The notes under the pieces: generated by a model
Database searches by the model: none
The model's input: only the letters and a program-made list of their open reading frames with translations
What the model was told of the DNA's origin: nothing
Program-made: the position numbers and the translations under genes
NCBI GenBank assembly: GCA_023438785.1
Contig: JAEXQJ010000038.1
Location: forward strand, 1 to 24,342
Length of the DNA stretch: 24,342 nt
Source of the DNA: Pseudomonadota bacterium
GTDB taxonomy: Bacteria; Myxococcota_A; Polyangia; Fen-1088
Direction of reading: 5' to 3'
Shown here: piece by piece, positions 16,163 to 22,696 of the stretch
Layout: each line of letters starts with the position of its first letter
Numbering within the stretch: the first letter of the stretch is position 1

Positions 16163-16835
16163 CGCGCTTCACTCCTCTGGGTTGGGCGACCGCCGCCAGC
16201 GTTTGCTTCTGCAGGAACACAGCCAGCGACGCCGCGAGGTCTTCGTTATGGACCACAACGTCCGCGGGCACCTTCAGGCCCACGGGCGCAAAATTCCAAA
16301 TGGCGCGGATACCTCCCTGAACCATGAGATCCGCCACCGCCTGCGCCGCCTCGGCGGGCACGGCGATGATGCCGATGTGCACGTGCATCCGCGCGGCCAG
16401 ACCGGGCAACTTATCCAGGTGCAGGACGCGCTTGCCGTGTACCACCGTATCCAACTTCTTCGGGTCCACGTCGAAGCCGGCCACGATGTCCAGGCCGTAG
16501 CGATCGAACCCCGGGTAGCCGATGAGGGCCGAGCCCAGGCCACCCAAGCCGGCCAGAAAGGCGCTGTGCTGATCGTTCCAGCCCAGGAAGGTCTCGATGG
16601 CCTCGATGAGCTCATCGACCACATAGCCCACCTTCGGCTTACCCACGATGCCCGTCGCCGCCAGGTCCTTGCGCACCTGCGTGGGGTACAGCTTGAGGTC
16701 CTCGGCGATGTGCGTGCACGACACCACCTCGCGCCCCGCTTTCTGTTGCTCCAGCAGGTAGTGGTGGTAGGCGGGCAGCCGCCGCAGGGTGGGAACAGGG
16801 GCGTGAAACAGGGGCTCCGGCTTTTGGTCACTCAT
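16146..16835 (-). CDS. rex: Redox-sensing transcriptional repressor Rex
   Basis: A 229-residue protein from ATG 16835 with GGAG six bases upstream. The N-terminal winged helix contains the Rex signature PTLRRLPAYHHYL (about 15-27) and the recognition helix YPTQVRKDLA (50-59). The NAD(H)-binding Rossmann domain begins with AGLGGLGSAL (G96, G98, G101) and ends in the swapped C-terminal helix (ALAAS-type residues around 200-215). Length is normal (about 210-230). Rex dimers leave DNA when the NADH/NAD+ ratio rises, which in many anaerobes switches on hydrogenase and fermentation genes. As the first gene of the hydrogenase operon it probably also controls itself. Ends 17 bases inside hydC. Confidence 0.95.
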   Translation of the reverse strand: MSDQKPEPLFHAPVPTLRRLPAYHHYLLEQQKAGREVVSCTHIAEDLKLYPTQVRKDLAATGIVGKPKVGYVVDELIEAIETFLGWNDQHSAFLAGLGGLGSALIGYPGFDRYGLDIVAGFDVDPKKLDTVVHGKRVLHLDKLPGLAARMHVHIGIIAVPAEAAQAVADLMVQGGIRAIWNFAPVGLKVPADVVVHNEDLAASLAVFLQKQTLAAVAQPRGVKRDAGRR

Positions 16836-16854
16836 GGGTCGCTCCGGCGGTCAT

Positions 16855-16888
16855 ATCGACCATTCCGTATCGATAAATCTTGGTCGAT
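16855..16888 (-). promoter_or_regulatory. Composite dyad operator overlapping the rex promoter
   Basis: Two 8-base arms, ATCGACCA (16855-16862) and TGGTCGAT (16881-16888), are perfect inverted repeats. Between them sits a perfect palindrome TATCGATA (16868-16875) with the same centre (16871.5), separated from each arm by five bases. The element starts at the last base of the predicted -10 and covers the expected transcription start, the classic position of a repressor site. It does not match the usual Rex box (TTGTGA and TCACAA arms), so the binding protein is uncertain. Confidence 0.6.
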
Positions 16889-16916
16889 TGATAGCCGCGA
16901 CCGGCCGCACTGTCAA
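16888..16916 (-). promoter_or_regulatory. Sigma-70-like promoter of the rex-hyd operon
   Basis: On the minus strand a perfect -35 box TTGACA (16911-16916) is followed, after exactly 17 bases, by TATCAA (16888-16893), four of six matches to the -10 consensus. Transcription would begin near 16881, leaving a leader of about 46 bases before the rex ATG. The block is less GC-rich than its surroundings. Confidence 0.65.
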
Positions 16917-16954
16917 CACCTGTCTCGCAAGTTGCCGGATCAGCTCGGCGATTT

Positions 16955-16966
16955 TCGCATTTGCGA
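16955..16966. promoter_or_regulatory. Small palindrome upstream of the operon promoter
   Basis: TCGCA-TT-TGCGA, a perfect 5-base inverted repeat with a 2-base centre, lies about 39 bases upstream of the -35 box of the rex promoter and between the rex and YkgJ-like genes. It could be an upstream regulator site, but a match this short may be chance. Confidence 0.25.
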
Positions 16967-17008
16967 TCGCGCCCTGGGCGCCGGCGAAATGGCGAACCTC
17001 GCGCTTCC

Positions 17009-17533
17009 CTAAGCGCCCCTGCCGACCGGTCCACGCGCGGACCACCACCGCGCCAGGGTGATGGTCTCGCCACCCGCGGCGCGGGCCTCGTCCATCACGG
17101 CATCCAGGTTGCCGAACAGCACGCGCTCGTCCCGCTCGGCCAACTCGGCCTCGATGCGCTGGCACCAGCGGCCATCCCCGCGCGACACGAAGTAGCCGTA
17201 GGTGCGGCAGGCCAGCAGGCGATGGGCGTAGACCAGGCACGCGCCGTCGTTCGGATCGAGAAAGGGACACACGACCGGCGACACGGAAGGCGCGGCGACC
17301 AGGCTCGCCACGCGCGCTTCGATGCCCGCCTGCACGCTCGCCGGCAAGCGCCGCAATCCAATCTCCACCCGCTCCCACTCGGCGCGAGTGGCGTGCGGCA
17401 TCTCACCCAGGCGGCGACAACACGCATCGCAGCCTCGGCGACACGGCCACCAGACATGGCCGGCCGCGATGGCTCGCGCGCGCGCTTCGATGCGCACATC
17501 GAGAGCGGAAAGGTACGCGGGCCACTCGCTCAC
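17009..17533 (-). CDS. YkgJ-type cysteine-cluster protein
   Basis: A 174-residue protein read from GTG 17533. Longer readings would run into the divergent deacylase gene and have no family character, so this start is preferred. Cysteines in a C-x3-C-x2-CC arrangement (C31, C35, C38, C39; WWPCRRGCDACCRR) followed by later cysteines in VVCPFL, GACLVY and LACRTYGYF are the signature of the YkgJ family. These proteins are thought to bind zinc or an iron-sulphur cluster; relatives have been linked to oxidative or Fe-S functions, but the activity is unknown. It lies upstream of rex in the same orientation, with the rex promoter between, so it is probably a separate transcription unit. Confidence 0.85.
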   Translation of the reverse strand: MSEWPAYLSALDVRIEARARAIAAGHVWWPCRRGCDACCRRLGEMPHATRAEWERVEIGLRRLPASVQAGIEARVASLVAAPSVSPVVCPFLDPNDGACLVYAHRLLACRTYGYFVSRGDGRWCQRIEAELAERDERVLFGNLDAVMDEARAAGGETITLARWWSARGPVGRGA

Positions 17534-17617
17534 GGCCGCCCCACTGTACCCGAAAAGAGAGCTCGCAAATCCTCGCCTCAGCTCGGATTCGTCCCCAGCT
17601 TCAGAAGGGAGGAAGCC

Positions 17618-18118
17618 ATGATTCCGCAGAAGATCGTGAACTATCTGGAGCGGGCGGGCGTCAGGTACCAGCGACACCCGCATCCCCGGGCCATCACCGC
17701 GCCGCAACTGGCGGAGGCCGCGCATGTGCGGGGAGCGCACGTGGCCAAGACGGTCCTGCTGTCCGTCGACGGCGCACCCTGGATGGCCGTGCTGCCCGCC
17801 AACGAATCGGTGCAGCCGGCCCGGCTGGCCGAAATCCTGGGCGCCCGGCGGGCGCACCTTCTGGCCGAGTCCAGGTTCGCGGGGTTCTTCCCCGACTGCG
17901 AGCCCGGGGCCGAGCCGCCGTTCGGCTCGCTATACGGTCTGCCCACCGTGGTCGATCCCACGCTGTCCAGCGAGAGCACCATCCTGTTCCGCGCCGGCGC
18001 GCATGACGAAGCGCTTGAGATGAGCTACGACGACTACGTCGCCCTGGAGCATCCGCGCATCGCCGAATTCGGTGTGCCCCGCTATCCCGACTGGAGAGCC
18101 CAGCCCGAGTACCCGTGA
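17618..18118 (+). CDS. YbaK/ProX-type aminoacyl-tRNA deacylase-like protein
   Basis: A 166-residue protein from ATG 17618, preceded by a strong ribosome site (AAGGGAGGAA). It is a single YbaK/EbsC domain: VRYQRHPHPRAITAPQLAEAAHV at the start, then VAKTVLLSVDG (residues about 42-52), where the conserved Lys of the editing site lies, WMAVLPAN, and a C-terminal FGSLYGLPTVVDPTL segment followed by ILFRAGAHDEALEMSYDDY. Members hydrolyse mischarged tRNAs (for example Cys- or Ala-tRNAPro) in the cytoplasm; stand-alone forms vary in specificity and the substrate cannot be told here. It is divergent from the YkgJ-like gene with 84 bases between the starts. Confidence 0.88.
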   Translation: MIPQKIVNYLERAGVRYQRHPHPRAITAPQLAEAAHVRGAHVAKTVLLSVDGAPWMAVLPANESVQPARLAEILGARRAHLLAESRFAGFFPDCEPGAEPPFGSLYGLPTVVDPTLSSESTILFRAGAHDEALEMSYDDYVALEHPRIAEFGVPRYPDWRAQPEYP

Positions 18119-18253
18119 GCCGCCGCCTTCCGCGAAATCGCGCGCGGTTCCGAACCGTCGCTTCAGGCAATGGCGCGGCATCAGGGCAGGGCCGTGACTT
18201 GCGTTCAGGGCAGGCCGGGGGACGCTTTCGGTGAGACCTGAAGGGAGGTTCGG

Positions 18254-18829
18254 ATGACGAGATTGATTCTGGCAGCCGTTATCTCGATGGGACTCACCCT
18301 GGCCACCGCGTCCGCGATGGCGCAGCCGGCGTCAGACCAAGGCAGCGACAGCGTCAGCGAGACGATCGCGGCCACAGGAACCGTACGGAGCATCGACCGA
18401 CAAACCCGGGCCGTGACGCTGGAAATGGCGAACGGCAAACAGCTCACCGTCGACGCTCCGGCCGATTTCAGCCTGGACAGCGTCAAGGTCGGCGACCGGG
18501 TTGACGTGGAGTACACCGAAGCCGTGGCGTTCGCGTTGCAGCCGCCCGGCAGCCCCATGAGTGGCCCGACCGAGCAATTGACGCGACAGAAGACCGAGAA
18601 GGGAACCATCCGCACGCGCGTCGTGACGGCCGTTGCCGAGGTTCTGGCGGTGGATCCGCTCCACAACGAGGTCACCTTCCGCGGCCCGCGCGGCAACACC
18701 CGCACCATCGCCGTTCAGGATCCGGCGATGCAGGAGAAGGCGCGACAGCTCAAGCCCGGTGACAAGGTCCAGTTCACCTATACGGAGGCGGCGGCGCTCT
18801 CCATACGCCCCGCGCACTCGAAACGCTAG
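18254..18829 (+). CDS. Periplasmic protein with two small beta-barrel repeats (DUF5666-like)
   Basis: A 191-residue protein from ATG 18254 with AGGGAGG six bases upstream. Residues 1-23 are a Sec signal peptide (AMA-Q). The mature part has two similar units: about 40-95 (TGTVRSIDRQTRAVTLEMANG... KVGDRVDVEYTEAVAFAL) and about 125-185 (AEVLAVDPLHNEVTFRGPRG... KPGDKVQFTYTEAAALSI). Each looks like a small OB-like beta barrel of the kind found in DUF5666 proteins, with the GDxVxxxYTEA ending conserved between them. No catalytic residues are visible. It has no obvious partner and is followed directly by a strong hairpin terminator. Confidence 0.8.
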   Translation: MTRLILAAVISMGLTLATASAMAQPASDQGSDSVSETIAATGTVRSIDRQTRAVTLEMANGKQLTVDAPADFSLDSVKVGDRVDVEYTEAVAFALQPPGSPMSGPTEQLTRQKTEKGTIRTRVVTAVAEVLAVDPLHNEVTFRGPRGNTRTIAVQDPAMQEKARQLKPGDKVQFTYTEAAALSIRPAHSKR

Positions 18830-18853
18830 ACTCTGTTCGAGCCAAGGGTTCTC

Positions 18854-18895
18854 GGCCGCCAGCCCCCAGAGAGCTGGCGGCCCTTCACTGCTTTT
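18854..18895 (+). terminator. Rho-independent-type terminator
   Basis: A perfect 10-base-pair stem (GGCCGCCAGC at 18854-18863 with GCTGGCGGCC at 18873-18882), a 9-base loop, and a short T-run (TTTT, 18892-18895) nine bases past the stem. It lies 25 bases after the stop of the periplasmic repeat protein. The T-run is short and offset, so strength is uncertain, but the stem is unambiguous. The rest of the 261-base gap up to 19090 shows no further gene that I can support. Confidence 0.75.
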
Positions 18896-19090
18896 CGCCG
18901 CATGACGATCTCCGTGGGTTGCCGCCACCGCCCGCCGCCGGGCCGCACGTGCGATTTCGCACCATGTGCGGAGCCGCGCGGCCTTGCCCCTGTCCCGCCT
19001 CGCGCATCGGCGCGCCACACAGGGCCCCCCAGGCTGCCGGCCGGGTGCGTTTCTTGCTTCTGCCTCGCCCTCGTGGGTGCAAACGCGAAC

Positions 19091-19897
19091 ATGTCCGATA
19101 GGGATAGGTATCCGAAGCTGGGTGACGAATGGCGCGATTGGGACGGGCAGGCCACGCCCGATTCAGCAGCCCCCAAACGCCTGTTCTTCGCACTCATCGC
19201 CGGAGTCATCGTTCTGGCGGCGGCGGCGAGCCTGCTGTCGTGGTACCTGGTGACACCGAGGCTCCAGCAATGGAGTACGGCAGCCCCGCGCGTGCTGCTC
19301 CTCTCGCTCGCAAGTCTCCTGGCGACGCTCTCCGTGGCGTACGGGCTGGTCGCCTTCATGCTCCTCGTGAACTGGCCGCGCAGCAGGCGGGCGTCGAGGC
19401 TGGCCCGCCACCTCATCGCCTTCATCGACCGAGCCGTCTTCTGGCTGGGCCGCGTGCTATCCATCAACCGCGATCGCCTAGCGCATGCCTTCATCAGCAC
19501 CAACAACAGCCTCGTACGCCTGGCTCCGCAGGACATCGAGGCGCAGCGGGTGCTCATCCTGCTGCCGCGCTGCCTCCGCAAGGAGCAGTTGGAGCAGGCG
19601 CGCGAGATAGCGCGTGCGCACGAAGTCGAAGTGGCTGTGGTGGCTGGCGGGGAGCAAGCTCGCCAGCGTATCCGGGAGATGGGCCCGCGCTTGGTCATCG
19701 GCGTGGCCTGTGAACGTGACCTGCTGAGCGGCATCCGTGATGTTCGCCACAGGCTGTCAGTCCTGGGCATCTCAAACACCCGTCCGCACGGCCCTTGTCG
19801 TGAAACGCAGATTGACATAGACGAACTCAAAGGGGCTCTCGATCTCTGTCTGCATGGGGCCCGCGAACGAACAGAAGAGAGAGGACCCGAGACTTGA
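19091..19897 (+). CDS. DUF116 membrane protein
   Basis: A 268-residue protein from ATG 19091; the frame is open upstream to 18902 but that part has no family character. Two membrane helices span about 31-54 and 66-94. The cytoplasmic part (about 150-250) shows the DUF116 pattern: RVLILLPRCL with C161, then GPRLVIGVACERDLLSGI with C207, GISNTRPHGPC with C236 and the ending TQIDIDELKGAL; a preceding 'STNN' (about 137-140) also fits. The three spaced cysteines may bind a metal or Fe-S cluster; the family has no established function. Its stop overlaps the TTG start of the HMG-CoA synthase gene by four bases, so the two are translated together and may act in the same pathway. Confidence 0.85.
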   Translation: MSDRDRYPKLGDEWRDWDGQATPDSAAPKRLFFALIAGVIVLAAAASLLSWYLVTPRLQQWSTAAPRVLLLSLASLLATLSVAYGLVAFMLLVNWPRSRRASRLARHLIAFIDRAVFWLGRVLSINRDRLAHAFISTNNSLVRLAPQDIEAQRVLILLPRCLRKEQLEQAREIARAHEVEVAVVAGGEQARQRIREMGPRLVIGVACERDLLSGIRDVRHRLSVLGISNTRPHGPCRETQIDIDELKGALDLCLHGARERTEERGPET

Positions 19898-20976
19898 TTC
19901 AAACGGAAGAGCGGCAGCCCAAGCTCATGAAGCCTCATCGCCAGGTGGGCATCGTGGGCTACGGCGCCTACGTGCCCCGCTATCGTCTGCCCGGAACCGA
20001 GATTGCCCGCATGTGGGACGGCCAGGAGGCCCGGACGCCACCCATCAAGGAAAAGGCAGTGCCCGGCCTCGACGAGGACGTGGCGACGATGTCACTTGAA
20101 GCGGTACGCAACGCTCTCCAGCGCGCCACCGTCGACCCAACACGCATCGGCGCCGTGTGGATTGGCAGTGAGAGCCACCCCTATGCCGTCAAGCCGACCA
20201 GCACGATCGTCGCGGAGGCCATCGGCGCCATTCCCCACACCCTAGCGGCCGACTGGCAGTTCGCGTGCAAAGCGGGCACCGAGGCCATGCAAGCGGCACT
20301 GGGCCTCGTGGGCTCGGGCATGACGGACTACGCCATCGCGGTGGGGATGGACACCGCCCAAGGGCGGCCGCGCGACGCGCTCGAATACACGGCCGGTGCG
20401 GGCGGCGCCGCGTTCCTCATCGGGCCCGCCCAAGAATCGGTGGCGGTGCTGGAGGCTTCCACCTCCTTCGTGACCGACACGGCCGATTTCTGGCGCCGGC
20501 CGCACGAGCGCTATCCCGCCCACGCGGGTCGTTTCACCGGCGAGCCGGCCTATTTCCGGCACGTGCTCACCGCGGCCTCGGAGGTCATGATGGCGCTGGG
20601 CCGCAAGCCGGCTGACTACGCCCACGTCATCTTTCATCAGCCCAACAGGAAGTTCCCCTCGAAGGTGGCCGCCGAGTTGGGATTCACCGCGGCGCAAATC
20701 GCCACCGGGTTGCTGGTCAACGACATCGGCAACACCTACGCTGGTGCCGCCATGCTGGGGCTTACAGCCGTGCTGGACGTGGCCCGCCCGGGCGAACGAA
20801 TCCTCATGGTGTCGTTCGGGAGCGGGGCAGGCAGCGACGGGTTCGACCTGCGTGTGTCCGATGCCATCACGGAGCGGCGGGCCCGCGCGCTCAGCACGCA
20901 CGACTACATTGCCCGACGCCACGAGATCGACTACGCAACGTATGTGCGCCATCGGGACAAGATCCGGATGGACTAG
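19894..20976 (+). CDS. Archaeal-type HMG-CoA synthase (PhlA-like alternative)
   Basis: A 360-residue thiolase-fold enzyme read from TTG 19894 (GAGAGAGG about ten bases before; TTGA overlap with the DUF116 stop). ATG 19927, eleven codons later, is the alternative start but lacks a ribosome site. Active-site residues of the HMG-CoA synthase/KAS III superfamily are present: Glu in GSESHPYAVKPT (E93), the acyl-carrying Cys in WQFACKAGTEAMQ (C125) and His in FHQPNRKFP (H248), with NDIGNTYAG near 276-284. The FACKAGT and HQPN motifs are those of the archaeal enzymes, not of the bacterial MvaS type. It condenses acetoacetyl-CoA with acetyl-CoA to HMG-CoA, the first committed step of the mevalonate route. 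The adjacent thiolase and DUF35 genes support this. Homologues also serve other acyl-CoA condensations (for example PhlA). Confidence 0.85.
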   Translation: MIQTEERQPKLMKPHRQVGIVGYGAYVPRYRLPGTEIARMWDGQEARTPPIKEKAVPGLDEDVATMSLEAVRNALQRATVDPTRIGAVWIGSESHPYAVKPTSTIVAEAIGAIPHTLAADWQFACKAGTEAMQAALGLVGSGMTDYAIAVGMDTAQGRPRDALEYTAGAGGAAFLIGPAQESVAVLEASTSFVTDTADFWRRPHERYPAHAGRFTGEPAYFRHVLTAASEVMMALGRKPADYAHVIFHQPNRKFPSKVAAELGFTAAQIATGLLVNDIGNTYAGAAMLGLTAVLDVARPGERILMVSFGSGAGSDGFDLRVSDAITERRARALSTHDYIARRHEIDYATYVRHRDKIRMD

Positions 20977-21031
20977 AGGCTCCACGTCGCACACGAATTG
21001 GTGATCCCAGAAGAGAGGATTCGAGACCGAG

Positions 21032-22189
21032 ATGCGAGATGTGTCGATCATCGGAATGGGTCAGACCCCTGTCCGCGAGCACTGGGACAAATCCCTGAAG
21101 GAACTGGCCGCCGAGGCCGTGCAGGCCGCGATGACCGATGCCCAGATCGAGCGCGTCGACGCCCTCTACGTCGGCAACATGCTCTCGGGGCCATTGGCCG
21201 GCCAGGAACACCTGGGCGCGTTGGTCGCCGACTGGCTGGGCTTGCGCGGGGTCGAGGCCTTCAAGATCGAGGCGGCCTGTGGCTCGGGCGCGGCGGCGCT
21301 GCGCCTGGGCTACGTGGCCGTGGCCGGCGGACTGGCGGATTTCGTCGTCGTGGCGGGCGTGGAGAAGATGACGGATCGCCCTGGCGACCAGGTGACCGCG
21401 GCCCTGGCCATGGCGGCGGATGGTGACTTCGAGGCGCAGAATGGCTTCTCCTTCGTCGCGCTCAACGCCCTGCTCATGCGGCGCTACATGCATGAATACG
21501 GGGTGCGCCACGAGGAGTTCGCGCCCTTCGCCATCAACGCGCACAAGAACGCCATTGGCAACCCTTACGCTCTGTTTCCCCACGCCATCACGGCCCAGGA
21601 CTTCTGCAACGCCAGGATGATTGCCGATCCGGTGAACCTACTCGACAGCTCACCGGTCTGCGACGGCGCCGCGGCCGTCGTGCTGTGCCCCACCGCGCTG
21701 GCGCGCGCCCCTCACGCACGTCCGGTTCGCATCCGCGCATCGACCTCGGCCACCGACACGGTTGCCCTGCACGACCGCCGCGACCTCCTCACGCTCGAGG
21801 CCGCGGCCGTGAGCGCGAACAAGGCCTACGCGCAGGCCCGGATCAAAGCCGCGGACATCGACATCTTCGAAGTGCACGATGCCTTCACCATCATGTCAGT
21901 CCTCTCACTCGAGGCCTGCGGCTTCGCCGAACGTGGGCGGGGCGTGCGCCTCGGCACCGAGGGCGAGATCGCCCTGGGCGGACGGATCCCCGTCACGACC
22001 TTGGGCGGGCTGAAGGCACGTGGCCATCCGGTTGGCGCGACGGGGATCTACCAAACCATCGAGCTGGCGCTCCAACTCCGCGGACAGGCCGGCGCCAACC
22101 AGGTCCGCGACGCTCGACTCGGCATGGCGCAGAACATTGGCGGCAGTGGGGCCACGGTGGTGACCACCATTCTCGAGGCCGTGGACTGA
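21032..22189 (+). CDS. Archaeal-type acetyl-CoA acetyltransferase (thiolase)
   Basis: A 385-residue thiolase from ATG 21032 with GAGAGG upstream, 55 bases after the HMG-CoA synthase stop. The nucleophilic Cys is C83 (IEAACGSGAAAL), the catalytic His pair is H282 (EVHDAFT) and H332 (ARGHPVGATG). The C-terminal QNIGGSGATVV replaces the second Cys motif of classical bacterial thiolases; this is the hallmark of SCP-x/archaeal thiolases, which use a modified active site. It should make acetoacetyl-CoA from two acetyl-CoA and pass it to the synthase. In archaea the thiolase, HMG-CoA synthase and DUF35 protein form one complex that channels the intermediate. Other thiolases of this subfamily act in steroid side-chain or aromatic degradation, so the substrate is probable, not proven. 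Confidence 0.88.
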   Translation: MRDVSIIGMGQTPVREHWDKSLKELAAEAVQAAMTDAQIERVDALYVGNMLSGPLAGQEHLGALVADWLGLRGVEAFKIEAACGSGAAALRLGYVAVAGGLADFVVVAGVEKMTDRPGDQVTAALAMAADGDFEAQNGFSFVALNALLMRRYMHEYGVRHEEFAPFAINAHKNAIGNPYALFPHAITAQDFCNARMIADPVNLLDSSPVCDGAAAVVLCPTALARAPHARPVRIRASTSATDTVALHDRRDLLTLEAAAVSANKAYAQARIKAADIDIFEVHDAFTIMSVLSLEACGFAERGRGVRLGTEGEIALGGRIPVTTLGGLKARGHPVGATGIYQTIELALQLRGQAGANQVRDARLGMAQNIGGSGATVVTTILEAVD

Positions 22190-22231
22190 TTGGCAGCCCG
22201 GGTTCCGCAACTGCCCTGAGGAGACGACGAC

Positions 22232-22696
22232 GTGGAGATCGCCAGAAACTGGAGATTGCAGCGACACCGCTACGCCCTGGTGGGCGAGGTCTGCGACCAT
22301 TGTGGGGTCAAGATCTTCCCCGCGCGTGACACGTGTCCGCGCTGCAACGCACCCGCGAAGACCCCGTTCTGCTTCAGCGGCAAGGGCGAGGTCTATTCGT
22401 TCTCGACCGTGCACCACCCGCCCGAGGGCTTCGAGCGGTTCGCGCCCTACGTCGTCGCCCTGGTTCGCCTGAACGAAGGGCCGCTGGTAGCCGCGCAGCT
22501 CACCGACGTGGACACCCAGGATGTGGCCATCGGGATGCCCGTGGAGATGGTCACACGCCGACTGCGCGACGACGGCGCCAAGGGCACGATCATCTACGGC
22601 TACAAATTCCGGCCGGTCATCCCGTTGTCCGCCCCGCAGGGGGAGGCCTCGGATCTCGCGGCCGCGAAACATGCCAACGCCCAGATGGGGAAGTAG
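22232..22696 (+). CDS. DUF35 OB-fold acyl-CoA scaffold protein
   Basis: A 154-residue protein from GTG 22232 with TGAGGAGA upstream. Residues 21-38 are a zinc ribbon (C21, C24, C35, C38; CDHC...CPRC), followed by an OB-fold of the DUF35 type (GKGEVYSFSTVHHPPEGFERFAPYVVALVRL). DUF35 proteins bridge thiolase and HMG-CoA synthase in the archaeal complex and hold the CoA arm; they have no catalytic residues of their own. The C-terminal tail (about 130-154) lies in the 97-base overlap with the convergent sterol cyclase gene. Normal family length. Its place as the third gene of the cluster is the strongest support for the acetyl-CoA to HMG-CoA assignment. Confidence 0.88.
   Translation: MEIARNWRLQRHRYALVGEVCDHCGVKIFPARDTCPRCNAPAKTPFCFSGKGEVYSFSTVHHPPEGFERFAPYVVALVRLNEGPLVAAQLTDVDTQDVAIGMPVEMVTRRLRDDGAKGTIIYGYKFRPVIPLSAPQGEASDLAAAKHANAQMGK

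Noticed and set aside
18143..18156. A small hairpin (CGGTT/AACCG) after the deacylase gene as a terminator
   Set aside because: Only five base pairs with a three-base loop and no T-run.
18902..19090. An N-terminal extension of the DUF116 protein with several cysteines
   Set aside because: The part before ATG 19091 is Pro/Arg-rich without family likeness, and the membrane helix pattern begins after that ATG.
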